From Saussurea involucrata (Eukaryota > Streptophyta > Magnoliopsida > Asterales > Asteraceae): a stretch of 64,000 bases of DNA. Shown here one piece after another: positions 51,818 to 63,538 of this stretch. How positions within the stretch are numbered: position 1 is the first letter of the stretch; every line of letters starts with the position of its first letter. The notes below the pieces were generated by a model, which did not search any database, was not told the origin of the DNA, and saw only the letters and a program-made list of their open reading frames with translations. A program made the translations under genes and the position numbers. The stretch lies in NCBI GenBank assembly GCA_033807775.1, contig CM066321.1, positions 235,282,350 through 235,346,349 of the forward strand, read 5' to 3'.

Positions 51818-52180
51818 TCAAGTGATCATCCACCAGGTTCTCCAACCCACTCTTATCCCGTATTTCGAGGGTGAAATCTTATAGAAGCAACATCCAGTGA
51901 ATAAGACATGGTTTGGCGTCTTCTTCTTTATTAAGTACATAAGAGTTACATGATCAGAAAAAACATCAACTTTAGTACCCAATATATATTGACGGAACTT
52001 CTCTAAAGCAAAGTCTATAGCAAGAAGTTCCTTATTCGTTGTGGAATCACTATCCAAGGTACATGAAGCATAGTAAATCACATCAGGGTCCTTAACTGAC
52101 TTCTGACCCAAAACAACCCCTACCGCACGCGTCACACATGATCCTAAAAGGGAGATCCCAACTTGGGGGCTGAAATATGA
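51818..52180 (-). pseudogene. RNase H fragment, element H
   Basis: VIYYASCTLDSDSTTNKE, LLAIDFALEKFRQYILG and VDVFSDHVTLMYLIKKK match the Ty3/gypsy RNase H pattern (TDHAALKYL region, here SDHVTLMYL). It ends in frame-disrupted sequence. Confidence 0.8.
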
Positions 52181-52300
52181 AGGCTGAAGTTAGTTCTGGC
52201 GTTAGGAACCAGAACCGTGCTATTCACTTTCTTGTGAGGCGCTAAAGCGCTGGGTAGCAAAACTACTGGAAGGTGAGTTCAAATGATTTCTTACATGCTC

Positions 52301-52960
52301 TTAAAAATGGAAGTCCGTGTCTTTTTGTGACAAACAACATAGTGGTCGAGTAATCTTCGAAAAGTCTTGTATGAACCTTGGATAGAAAACTAAGACCAAG
52401 GAAAGACCGGACTTCCCTAACACAAGTAGGGTAAGGTAGAGTTTAATGACATCTATTTTAGATTTGTCTACCTCAATACCCTTGTTTGAGACAATATGAC
52501 CCAATATGAGACCATGACTAACCATAAAATTACATTTTTTGTAAGTTAAAACAAGGTTAGTCTTTATACAATGCTTCAAAATATTGGTCAAATTACTCAA
52601 ACAATCATCAAATGAATTACCATATACAGTGAAATCGTCCAGAAATACCTCAATTATACTCTCTACATACTTGAAAAAAAATACTTACCATGCAACATTG
52701 AAAAGTAGCAGGTGCATTACAAATGCCACAAGGCATACGCCTATAGCAAGACGTACTGAATAGGCATGTAAAAGTAGTCTTTTCCTGGTCCTCCGGTGCC
52801 ACCGGGATTTGATGGAAACGTAAATATCCATCAACACAACAATAGTGAGATTTTTCCGCTAACTGTTCCAACATTTGGTAGATGAAGGGAAGTGGAAAAT
52901 AATCCTTTCTAGTAGACGATTTCAAACTCCTATAGTAAATGCATACTCGCCATCCATTTT
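52301..52960 (-). pseudogene. Reverse transcriptase fragment, element H
   Basis: KDYFPLPFIYQMLEQLA, CVDGYLRFHQIPVAPEDQ, MPCGICNAPATFQ and, across a frame change near 52613-52660, the catalytic FLDDFTVYG segment. Then TYKKCNFMV, LILGHIVSNKGIEVD and FIQDFSKITRPL follow. The motif order is that of a Ty3/gypsy reverse transcriptase with at least two interruptions. The FSGY-type motif is altered (CVDGYLRF). Confidence 0.85.
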
Positions 52961-53550
52961 AGACGAGTAGACACCGACTCACCTTCGGTAATTCTAATCA
53001 TAGTCAAACTCGTCTTTTTAAGTACTACCTGAATGAGACATACCCATTTTCTAACAGAGATTAAGTATATAATACATGCATCAAGGAGTTTTAGAATCTC
53101 CTTTTTCACTACCTACATCGTTAGTGGTTTGAGGTGGCGTTGGGATTCTTGGAAGGGCTAATAGTCATCTTCCAATAAGATCTTGTGCATACAAATTGAC
53201 GCGATCAACCCTTTGATATTGGTTATAGTCCAATTGATCGCCTCATTGTGCTTCTCAAACGCACTCGCAAACCTTTGCTCTTTACCGCTTGATAACTCAG
53301 TGGAAATGATCACCAGTGGAGTGTTGTTTTTGCCAAGAAGGCAAACTTCAAGTGGCTTGTAACTCTTTCAACTCAAGTACAGGAGCTGCATAGAAACAAC
53401 TTTGTGTATAAAGAAGGTAAATTAACATTTGATACCTCAAACTTCTTGTGTCGGTCAGATTCCATAGCTGAAACCATCTTCTTGAGTTCAGGCCTAACTC
53501 ATACTCTTTGAACAAAAAATTAAATGTCTTTGATATTGATCAATTATACT

Positions 53551-54130
53551 TTAATCTAGGTGCCTTATGATTTCAACCTCTAATAAATCATGGTTAGTCA
53601 AGTCATGGGTAACAGGTGGTATAGCATCAACAAAATTAGTAGAAGGTACATCACTAGGATATCTAATGACATCATATATGTTAAATTTGATTATCTCGCC
53701 ATCAAACTCCATAGTTAATGTACCATCATGAACATTTGTTGTTTTTGGATATGGTCTTCCCAACAATATCAAAGGTAATTTGGAGGTATTATGCACCTCC
53801 ATGTCTATGACATTGAAATCGTCCAGGAAGACCAACTCATTAACTTGAACCAAAACATCCTCAAAGACTCCCTTGGGATATACAGTGTCAGCTAGTTCTA
53901 TAACAATGCCCTTCCTCTTAAGAGGTCCCACATTCAATGATGAATAAATCAAGTAAGGCATGACATTTTACAAACTCCCCTAAATCTAGCATGGTTTTAT
54001 CAATCACAACATTCCCTAACTTACAAGGGATAGTAAAAATAACTTGGTCCTTGCACTTAAGGGGCATCTTATCTCCTTGAAGAACAAAGGGGACGTTCTC
54101 ACCCATGCATACTTTCTCATTCCCAATCAA
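53551..54130 (-). pseudogene. Protease fragment, element H
   Basis: Two overlapping frames: GNEKVCMGENVPFVLQ ... VVIDKTMLDLGEFVKC (54130-53918), with the active-site DLG followed by changed residues, and YSSLNVGPLKRKG ... YPKGVFEDVLVQVNELVF ... LPLILLGRP (53961-53551). These match the Athila-type retropepsin, split by a frameshift near 53940. Confidence 0.8.
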
Positions 54131-54322
54131 TTTCCTCTTGCGTGTACCGCGGTCTCAAGATCTGGTACTATCCTGTTTCACAAGGTAATAGCACTAACAT
54201 TAGCAACTTACTTGGTTTTTTATATGATTGAGTGAAACCGCCATTTATCCAGTTTGAGCCTCCAAGTTCTTGTTTCGGGCCACTGAATTCTAAATACAAG
54301 TTCTTGCTTCATGTTGAAATTG

Positions 54323-55250
54323 TTAGGTATTAGTAGCAAGAGACTTAACAATGTCTTCTAAGGACATACCTGAACTGCTTGAAGCTTGGTTGTTAGGCTG
54401 AAACAACGCCTTTTGTTGGAATGATTGTTGGAATTGCCTTTGTTGATAATGTTGTGGAGGCCTTTGGGCACCAAAATTTGAGTTATATAATCTTTGTTGC
54501 GGTTGTTGGCCCAAAATACCTCCAGTGGCATTAACGTCTTCGGGTGTAACCAAGACATCTTCTTGCAATTTTGGACACGCGCCGTAGGATGGTTCACCTC
54601 CTTGTAGATTCCATATGCCTTGACATGTTCGTTACCCATAACTAATTGTTTAACAAGGTTAGTCAAATCATATAATTTACTTTCAACGCTAGCGACATTT
54701 ACCTCATTACCCCTTTGAGGGTCTCTCCTCATATCACCTCGAACACTAAAATGTTTTGAATTCTCAGTAATAGTGGTGATTAAGGCCCTTCCTTGAGTTG
54801 GGGTTTTATTGAAGATTGCCCCGCTACTGGCTGCATCTATCATTTTCTATCCATAGGAAGGAGACCCTCATAAAAGTATTGTAAGCGAAGTTGCTCAGAT
54901 ATCCCATGTTGTGGGCAACTAACGCAGTGATGTTTGAATCTCTCCCAATATTCATAGAGAGTTTCTACATCTTTTTTACGCCAAAAATTTCCCTATGGAG
55001 TGTGGCGGTTCGGGAGGCGTGGAAGAATTTATCCAGAATAAATCCAATCCTTAGCCCGAACATTTAAAGAAAAAGGGAATGCCTTTAACTTTATTAGATC
55101 TTCCCTAACCTCATTGGGTTTCATAATCAAGCACACTACATGGAATTCTTTGAGGTGCTTGTTAGGGTCCTGTCACAACCGTTATAGGTGGGTAAAAGAA
55201 GGACCAAACCAGTTTTTAGAACAAAACTAGCATTACCTTGAGGAAACCTA
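54323..55250 (-). pseudogene. Gag fragment, element H
   Basis: Contains AASSGAIFNKTPTQGRALITTI and ESKLYDLTNLVKQLVMG, recognisable from Athila Gag C-terminal regions, then a glutamine-rich tail (QQRQFQQSFQQKA). Upstream stretches to ~55250 include a degraded capsid region. Multiple frame changes. Confidence 0.6.
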
Positions 55251-55264
55251 ATACGTGATTTGTT

Positions 55265-55715
55265 GGACTATCCAGCTTTTCCTTTCTTCAGCTCAATAAG
55301 GTAGGCAACACAATTCCTCTTCCAGTGACATATCTTACCACAATGGTAATATTCGGCATCCTTAGCAAGGCTTTCTTTTTTTCTTGGGTGAGGTGCAACC
55401 TTTGGGAAACGAGTTTGCCTTTTCCCTTTATGTTTCCTTCCCTGATCATCAGAATTGTTGGGGTCTTGGTTGGAATGTTTATTTTAGCAATTTTAAGCAT
55501 CAGATGCAACTCTGAGATAGATTTCTTCCATCTTTGCATATTATAATTCATGATGAACTAGTCATATAACTTTGGCAGAGAGTTGAGAATTATCATGATT
55601 TCCAAGTCTCTGCTCACGGGAGAACCAAGTATATCTAGTTGATCAATGTAGCTCTTCATTTTCAAGACATGAGAGCCAACTTATTGACCATCCTCCATTT
55701 TACACGCATGGAACG
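55265..55715 (-). pseudogene. gag: Copia Gag fragment (capsid end and zinc knuckle)
   Basis: Minus strand reads HACKMEDGQ, HVLKMKSYIDQLDILG, IMIILNSLPKLYD and MNYNM, then ISELHLMLKIAK, the common Copia Gag (UBN2) C-terminal pattern. In another frame it reads YYHCGKICHWKRNC, a CCHC knuckle whose first Cys is Tyr. It is bounded by element H at ~55260 and unrelated sequence at ~55716. Neither a protease nor an LTR is attached. Confidence 0.75.
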
Positions 55716-55823
55716 GTTAGACGGTCTCAAAAAGTACCTTCACAGTCTTTTGCTGTGAAGGTTTAGTGTTAATTTTTTGGTCTCACAGTCTCACGGAAAT
55801 AGTCTGGTCTCACATGATCTCAA

Positions 55824-55826
<3 letters not shown>
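55716..55826. other. Short unassigned stretch with a perfect hairpin
   Basis: ACCTTCACAG (55736-55745) and CTGTGAAGGT (55753-55762) form a 10-bp perfect stem with a 7-base loop. GGTCTCA recurs three or four times nearby. No gene is seen. Could be the tip of a small inverted-repeat element. Confidence 0.4.

Positions 55827-55880
<54 letters not shown>
55827..55880. repeat. (TA)27 microsatellite
   Basis: Uninterrupted TA dinucleotides immediately left of the MITE. Similar TA tracts lie right of the MITE (about 56112-56146) and right of the long-inverted-repeat element (57667-57692, 61447-61485). Confidence 0.95.
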
Positions 55881-55883
<3 letters not shown>

Positions 55884-56111
55884 GGTACAAATCAAATACA
55901 AACCATGTATTTGTTGCACCCCTTACAAAGCACAATTTGCATATGTGCAGAACCAGTCTGCATATATGCATTGTCCCATATGAATGTATGTTCATTATAT
56001 GTATATTCTTGCACGTATGCATATGCATATATGCAGTCTGGTTCTGCACATATGCAGACTATGGTTTGTAAGGTGTGCAACAAATGCGAGGTTTGCATTT
56101 TACAAAACCTC
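55881..56111. mobile_element. MITE-like inverted-repeat element inside (TA)n
   Basis: About 231 bp whose two arms (~80-90 bp) are imperfect inverted copies. Both contain TGTTGCAC..CTTACAAA, GCATATGTGCAGAACCAG and CTGCATATATGCA when read outward-in. It is flanked on both sides by TA repeats, as in Micron-type MITEs that sit in TA microsatellites. The tandem duplication breakpoint (55983-55986) lies near its centre, so only the right arm is repeated at 59771-59897. Confidence 0.65.
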
Positions 56112-56165
<54 letters not shown>

Positions 56166-56166
<1 letters not shown>

Positions 56167-57666
56167 GAAAGTTCAAATGAAAACTCAAATTCAATTGTGA
56201 ACGTGAGGACGAATCTTGACCCTTCCATCTCTATTGATCCAATGACTCATATTAAATAGAGTTTTTAATTGAAATTATTAATTAAAGTGATTAGAGGTAA
56301 AAATGGAAGATAGTTTAAACCCATGCCTACCATATTTGACTTTTTATTTTCTTTTTTAATTAAAAACTTTTACCCCCCTTAAAGTTTAAAATAAATTATC
56401 TTAAAAATTACTAATATTTTAATCAAACAAATTACATCAAAAAAACGAGAATTCTGTGCTCTTCGATATGACATCCATCTCGATATAGTTTTTTTTTATG
56501 TTTTAACCATTTTTACGTTAAATGTCATATATGTGTTATATTCATTATGAATATTAATGTACGTTCAAGTGTTTACAACATCTCGACACCGTAAGTCCGT
56601 AACTCGACATCACCTTCTACAACACTTTCTTCAACGTCCTAAGGCATCGTGTTCTTCATTACCGTAACCCAACACCCATCGAGATGAATCGGGAATCTAT
56701 CGAGTTTCGATTGTGAATCGAGGAACGAAAGAGAGTGTGTCACGTCTCCACACCTTCACGGGTCACTCATGTATTATTCTTCATGAATAATGTATCATTC
56801 AGTATGAATAATACATCATTCAGAGTGAATAATACACGATTCATGACATCGTGTATTATTCATCCTGAATATTGTATTATTTATCCTGAATATTGTATTA
56901 TTCATCATGAATAGTGGATGAACGTTCACCTTTGTTTATTCATACTGAATGTGGACACCTGGAGATGTACATACATATTCATAAAGAATAAAACCAAGTC
57001 TCGGTTGTGAATCGGAAAACAAAAGAGAGTGCGTCATGTGTTCACACCTTCACGGGTCATTCATATATTATTCATCATGAATAATGTATCATTCATGATG
57101 AATAATACAACATTCAAGGTGAATAATACATAATTCATGTTTAATAATACATTAATCAGGAATTCGTGTATTATTCATCCTGAATGTTGTATTATTCATT
57201 TTGAATACTGTGTTATTCGTCATGAATAGTGAATGAATGTTCCCCTTTGTTATTCATACTGAATATAGACAACAGAAAACGTGCATACATATTCATACTG
57301 AATATAACACATACATAGCATTTCACGTAAAAACGGTTAAAATTAAGAAAAAAGTATATCGAGATGGATGTCATATCGAAGAGCACGAAATTCTCGTTTT
57401 TTTGATGTAATTTTTTTGATTAAAATATTAGTAATTTTTAAGATAATTTATTTTAAACTTTAAGAGGGTAAAAGTTTTTTAATTAAAAAAGAAAATAAAA
57501 AGTCAAAGATGGTAGGCGCTGATTCAAATTTTCATATTTGTCCCTAATCACTTCTCAATTGGTTTAATTAAGTTTTAACCATTGATTAGTTTTTCAAATC
57601 TTGATCAATGGTTGTGACTTGTCCTCATATTCACAATTGAAAATGAGTTTTCATTTGAACACACCC
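56166..57666. mobile_element. Long-terminal-inverted-repeat DNA element, copy 1 (~1.5 kb, non-coding)
   Basis: Ends carry GTTCAAATGAAAACTCA (left) and its inverse (right, ending TTTGAACACACCC). The inverted repeat runs ~390 bp on each side (to ~56560 and from ~57275). There is no gene inside. The ~700-bp middle holds a ~300-bp block repeated twice and many ATTCA..TGAAT dyads. Long TIRs suggest a non-autonomous Mutator-like or foldback element. The flanks are TA/GA microsatellite, so a target duplication cannot be told apart from the repeat. Confidence 0.7.
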
Positions 57667-57837
57667 ATATATATATATATATATATATATATAAATCAAG
57701 CCTAAAAAACTTACAAATAATAACAATATTTATGAAAACATTGAATGTTCGATTATTTCAACGTTTTGTAATCAAACAACAAAATGAATTAACCAAAATT
57801 CAACCAATAATATATTTACTCAATGATTGCTTTGTTA

Positions 57838-59734
57838 GACCATCCGTAGCGCAAGGCGGGCTTGAGCCCGTGCTTGTGCAGGTTCGTTCGGGAACGGGTA
57901 CGGGGGGCGGGCTTGGGAGGCGGGTTCCACCAACGGGTTCCCCAACCCGATATCCCGATCGATTTTATTTTTATTTTTAAATAAAATTCAATATGAACGT
58001 TTGGCAACGGCTATAATTTTTAAATTTTTTTTCAATTTTTTTTTCAATTTAATCACACTATATATATAATCCTAACCCATTTTATTTTTCACACAAAACA
58101 ACTCTCTCATTCTCTCATTCTCTTCCATTCTCTATATTTTAAACAATATGGATTCGTCACAACCCGGTTCACCGACCACATCATCATCATCCGTAGACAC
58201 CGACGAGTTGTTGCATCTACAAAGGGAAATTTTTGTAGGCTTGGTTCGAGAGACTGCACAATTAATTTATGGTAGCACCGCCTCATCGTCAAGAAGAGAG
58301 AGGGCCGCGAACATAGAAAGAGGTCGAGTAGTTGCAAACGAGCGGTTAATGCGGGACTACTTTGGCAACAACCCGGTTTATACACCAGATATGTTTAGGC
58401 GGCGGTTCAGGATGAGGAGGTAGCTATTCGAACGAATAATTGAAGATTTACAAGGACAATATCCATATTTTACACTTCGGTTGGACGCCATTTACAAAAA
58501 AGGTTTTTCTCTGATACAAAAGTGTACTTCCGCTATTCGGTAATTGGCGTATGGAGTAGCTGCTGACTGTCTTGACGAGTACATCCGTATGGGAGAGAAA
58601 ACGTCACGAGATTGTCTGCACAAATTCTGCACATGTATTATTGAACTGTATGGTCAAAAATATTTACGCAAGCCTACTTTTATTGATATTCAGAAGTTGT
58701 ACGCCGTGCATGAAGCTAAACACGGATTTCCCGTCATGCTTGGAAGCATAGACTGTACTCATTGGGCGTGGGCAAATTGTCCGATAGCATGGCGAGGTCA
58801 ATTCATGAGAGGTGATCATGAGCACCCGACAATCATGTTAGAAGCAGTGGCCTCTCAAGATCTATGGATCTGGCATGCATACTTTGGTGTTGCCGGTTCC
58901 AACAACGACATCAATGTTCTCAATCAGTCGCCCATCTTCAACGATGTATATGATGGAAAAGCACCCGACTGCCCTTTTGAGGTGAATGGAGCCACCTACG
59001 AGCACGGATATTATCTAGCGGATGGGATATATCCGGAATGGGCTACTTTCGTAAAATCATTTACGTGCCCACATAACCCTAAACGACAAAAGTTCAAGTC
59101 CGCGCAAGAAGCGGCACGTAAAGATGTTGAACGAGCTTTTGGCGTGCTTAAACAACGTTGGCATATACTTCATAACCCGGCACGCGGATGGGAACCGACA
59201 AGATTGGGAAACATTATGTACGCTTGTGTCATATTACACAATATGATACTCGAAGACGAAGACCATGCTATTTGTGGTGGCGATGAAAACGAATTTTTCA
59301 CGGATGATATCGAAACCCAAATCAGTGAGGAACAACGCGCGGCAATTGTTCGAGAAGTCAAAAATCGGGACACTCATAATAACTTTCGGTCGGATTTGGT
59401 CGAACATATTTGGCGTATCCAAGTTCCCAACAATGACGACGAGAAGATTTTTAAATTTATTTTGTAATTTTTAAATTTATTTTGTAATTTTTATTTTTAA
59501 TGAATGATATGAATTTTTATTTTTATTATTTATCTTATTTTTATTTATTAAAAAATATATAAATATTTTTATTTTGTTAAATAATTAAATGTATAAATAA
59601 AAGAATTAAAAAAATGAGGTGGCAAGAGGGTTTGAGGGTATGTGTACTCCACTTTAGGGTAAAGAGAGGGTAAAGAGAAAAGCTGATGTGGCGCTGAGGT
59701 GGCTCAGGGCTTGAGGGTATGGGTACGTAAGGCC
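57838..59734 (+). mobile_element. PIF/Harbinger DNA transposon, copy 1
   Basis: Carries a DDE transposase gene. Proposed ends are GACCATCCGTAG at 57838 and the inverse of GGCCTTACGTAC at 59734, an imperfect ~12-bp inverted repeat. They are flanked by TTA (57835-57837 and 59735-59737), the usual Harbinger 3-bp target. End assignment is inferred. The Myb-like second gene of autonomous Harbingers is absent. Confidence 0.65.
58148..59467 (+). pseudogene. Harbinger transposase, copy 1 (two in-frame stops)
   Basis: A single frame of 440 codons from ATG 58148, interrupted by TAG at 58421-58423 and TAA at 58541-58543. The plant-transposon (PF04827-type) nuclease core is clear: MLGSIDCTHW (first D), RGQFMRGDHEHPTIMLEAVAS, GSNNDINVLNQSP (second D) and DVERAFGVLKQRW (E), then the conserved end IMYACVILHNMILEDE. 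A change of the usual FPGML to FPVML precedes the first D. The enzyme would cut and paste Harbinger DNA at TWA sites. The stops make this copy unlikely to be active. Copy 2 shares only the first stop. Confidence 0.88.
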
Positions 59735-59945
59735 TTACCTCTCTTGGGAATCCACGTAAGTTTAAAAATGTATGTTCATTATATGTATATTCTTGCACGT
59801 ATGCATATGCATATATGCAGTCTGGTTCTGCACATATGCAGACTATGGTTTGTAAGGTGTGCAACAAATGCGATGTTTGCATTTTACAAAACCTCTATAT
59901 ATATATATGTATGTATATATATATATATAGAGAGAGAGATAGAGA

Positions 59946-61444
59946 GGGGAAAGTTCAAATGAAAACTCAAATTCAATTGTAAACGTGAGGACGAATCTTG
60001 GCCCTTCCATCTCTATTGATCCAATGACTCATATTAAATAGAGTTTTTAATTGAAATTATTAATTAAAGTGATTAGAGGTAAAAATGGAAGATAGTTTAA
60101 ACCATGCCTACCATATTTGACTTTTTATTTTCTTTTTTAATTAAAAACTTTTACCCCCCTTAAAGTTTAAAATAAATTATCTTAAAAATTACTAATATTT
60201 TAATCAAACAAATTACATCAAAAAAACGAGAATTCTGTGCTCTTCGATATGACATCCATCTCGATATAGTTTTTTTTATGTTTTAACCATTTTTACGTTA
60301 AATGTCATATATGTGTTATATTCATTATGAATATTAATGTACGTTCAAGTGTTTACAACATCTCGACACCGTAAGCCCGTAACTCGACATCACCTTCTAC
60401 AACACTTTCTTCAACGTCCTAAGGCATCGTGTTCTTCATTACCGTAACCCAACACCCATCGAGATGAATCGGGAATCTATCGAGTTTCGATTGTGAATCG
60501 AGGAACGAAAGAGAGTGTGTCACGTCTCCACACCTTCACGGGTCACTCATGTATTATTCTTCATGAATAATGTATCATTCAGTATGAATAATACATCATT
60601 CAGAGTGAATAATACACGATTCATGACATCGTGTATTATTCATCCTGAATATTGTATTATTTATCCTGAATATTGTATTATTCATCATGAATAGTGGATG
60701 AACGTTCACCTTTGTTTATTCATACTGAATGTGGACACCTGGAGATGTACATACATATTCATAAAGAATAAAACCAAGTCTCGGTTGTGAATCGGAAAAC
60801 AAAAGAGAGTGCGTCATGTGTTCACACCTTCACGGGTCATTCATATATTATTCATCATGAATAATGTATCATTCATGATGAATAATACAACATTCAAGGT
60901 GAATAATACATAATTCATGTTTAATAATACATTAATCAGGAATTCGTGTATTATTCATCCTGAATGTTGTATTATTCATTTTGAATACTGTGTTATTCGT
61001 CATGAATAGTGAATGAATGTTCCCCTTTGTTATTCATACTGAATATAGACAACAGGAAACGTGCATACATATTCATACTGAATATAACACATACATGGCA
61101 TTTCACGTAAAAACGGTTAAAATTAAGAAAAAAGTATATCGAGATGGATGTCATATCGAAGAGCACGAAATTCTCGTTTTTTTGATGTAATTTTTTTGAT
61201 TAAAATATTAGTAATTTTTAAGATAATTTATTTTAAACTTTAAGAGGGTAAAAGTTTTTTAATTAAAAAAGAAAATAAAAAGTCAAAGATGGTAGGCGCT
61301 GATTCAAATTTTCATATTTGTCCCTAATCACTTCTCAATTGGTTTAATTAAGTTTTAACCATTGATTAGTTTTTCAAATCTTGATCAATGGTTGTGACTT
61401 GTCCTCATATTCACAATTGAAAATGAGTTTTTATTTGAACACAC

Positions 61445-61446
<2 letters not shown>
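59946..61446. mobile_element. Long-terminal-inverted-repeat DNA element, copy 2
   Basis: Same structure as 56166-57666 and nearly identical, carried along by the tandem duplication and not by a separate transposition. Confidence 0.7.
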
Positions 61447-61488
<42 letters not shown>

Positions 61489-61629
61489 CAAGCCTAAAAA
61501 ACTTACAAATAATAACAATATTTATGAAAACATTGAATGTTCGATTATTTCAACGTTTTGTAATCAAACAACAAAATGAATTAACCAAAATTCAACCAAT
61601 AATATATTTACTCAATGATTGCTTTGTTA

Positions 61630-63538
61630 GACCATCCGTAGCGCAAGGCGGGCTTGAGCCCGTGCTTGTGCAGGTTCGTTCGGGAACGGGTACGGGGGGC
61701 GGGCTTGGGAGGCGGGTTCCACCAACGGGTTCCCCAACCCGATATCCCGATCGATTTTATTTTTATTTTTAAATAAAATTCAATATGAACGTTTGGCAAC
61801 GGCTATAATTTTTAAATTTTTTTTCAATTTTTTTTTCAATTTTTTTTTCAATTTAATCACACTATATATATAATCCTAACCCATTTTATTTTTCACACAA
61901 AACAACTCTCTCATTCTCTCATTCTCTTCCATTCTCTATATTTTAAACAATATGGATTCGCCACAACCCGGTTCACCGACCACATCATCATCATCCGTAG
62001 ACACCGACGAGTTGTTGCATCTACAAAGGGAAATTTTTGTAGGCTTGGTTCGAGAGACTGCACAATTAATTTATGGTAGCACCGCCTCATCGTCAAGAAG
62101 AGAGAGGGCCGCGGACATAGAAAGAGGTCGAGTAGTTGCAAACGAGCGGTTAATGCGGGACTACTTTGGCAACAACCCGGTTTATACACCGGATATGTTT
62201 AGGCGGCGGTTCAGGATGAGGAGGTAGCTATTCGAACGAATAATTGAAGATTTACAAGGACAATATCCATATTTTACACTTCGGTTGGACGCCATTTACA
62301 AAAAAGGTTTTTCTCCGATACAAAAGTGTACTTCCGCTATTCGGCAATTGGCGTATGGAGTAGCTGCTGACTGTCTTGACGAGTACATCCGTATGGGAGA
62401 GAAAACGTCACGAGATTGTCTGCACAAATTCTGCACATGTATTATTGAACTGTATGGTCAAAAATATTTACGCAAGCCTACTTTTATTGATATTCAGAAG
62501 TTGTACGCCGTGCATGAAGCTAAACACGGATTTCCCGGCATGCTTGGAAGCATAGACTGTACTCATTGGGCGTGGGCAAATTGTCCGGTAGCATGGCGAG
62601 GTCAATTCATGAGAGGTGATCATGAGCACCCGACAATCATGTTAGAAGCAGTGGCCTCTCAAGATCTATGGATCTGGCATGCATACTTTGGTGTTGCCGG
62701 TTCCAACAACGACATCAATGTTCTCAATCAGTCGCCCATCTTCAACGATGTATATGATGGAAAAGCACCCGACTGCCCTTTTGAGGTGAATGGAGCCACC
62801 TACGAGCACGGATATTATCTAGCGGATGGGATATATCCGGAATGGGCTACTTTCGTAAAATCATTTACGTGCCCACATAACCCTAAACGACAAAAGTTCA
62901 AGTCCGCGCAAGAAGCGGCACGTAAAGATGTTGAACGAGCTTTTGGCGTGCTTAAACAACGTTGGCATATACTTCATAACCCGGCACGCGGATGGGAACC
63001 GACAAGATTGGGAAACATTATGTACGCTTGTGTCATATTATACAATATGATACTCGAAGACGAAGACCATGCTATTTGTGGTGGCGATGAAAACGAATTT
63101 TTCACGGATGATATCGAAACCCAAATCAGTGAGGAACAACGCGCGGCAATTGTTCGAGAAGTCAAAAATCGGGACACTCATAATAACTTTCGGTCGGATT
63201 TGGTCGAACATATTTGGTGTATCCAAGTTCCCAACAATGACGACGAGTAGATTTTTAAATTTATTTTGTAATTTTTAAATTTATTTTGTAATTTTTATTT
63301 TTAATGAATGATATGAATTTTTATTTTTATTATTTATCTTATTTTTATTTATTAAAAAATATATAAATATTTTTATTTTGTTAAATAATTAAATGTATAA
63401 ATAAAAGAATTAAAAAAATGAGGTGGCAAGAGGGTTTGAGGGTATGTGTACTCCACTTTAGGGTAAAGAGAGGGTAAAGAGAAAAGCTGATGTGGCGCTG
63501 AGGTGGCTCAGGGCTTGAGGGTATGGGTACGGAAGGCC
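61630..63538 (+). mobile_element. PIF/Harbinger DNA transposon, copy 2
   Basis: Same ends as copy 1 (GACCATCCGTAG at left; right inverse GGCCTTCCGTAC, a better match to the left end). TTA at 61627-61629 and 63539-63541. 1909 bp against 1897, the difference being one extra 12-base T-rich repeat unit. Confidence 0.65.
61952..63250 (+). pseudogene. Harbinger transposase, copy 2 (one shared in-frame stop)
   Basis: Same frame as copy 1 from ATG 61952. TAG at 62225-62227 is shared with copy 1. The second stop of copy 1 is CAA here, so the frame is open from there (first Met 62285) to a TAG at 63248-63250 that copy 1 reads as Lys. The catalytic core is intact, with FPGMLGSID, GSNNDIN and DVERAFG. 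A 321-residue product lacking the N-terminal part could in principle still be made. Other changes relative to copy 1 are CPVAW, ILYNM and WCIQ. Confidence 0.88.

Larger units (their letters stand above)
51010..55260 (-). mobile_element. Element H: heavily decayed Athila-type Ty3/gypsy element
   Basis: Minus-strand order gag, protease, reverse transcriptase, RNase H, integrase is the Ty3/gypsy order. Every domain has stops or frame changes, and no LTR pair is recognisable. It is far older than anything in the nested stack to its left. Gaps between the listed domains hold more degraded polyprotein without clear motifs. Confidence 0.8.
55987..59770 (+). repeat. Tandem duplication, unit 1 (3784 bp)
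   Basis: Contains the right half of the MITE, TA/GA microsatellite, long-inverted-repeat element and Harbinger element. It matches 59771-63574 along its whole length with few substitutions and some microsatellite length changes. The junction at 59767-59770 is AATG, also present at both outer edges (55983-55986 and 63571-63574). Confidence 0.95.

Noticed and set aside
51010..55260. Possible functional Ty3/gypsy polyprotein in element H
   Set aside because: Every domain is split by stops or frame changes and key motifs are altered. It is a relic.
55766..56180. Short frames with IYIYIY repeats around the microsatellites
   Set aside because: Translations of (TA)n. No coding evidence.
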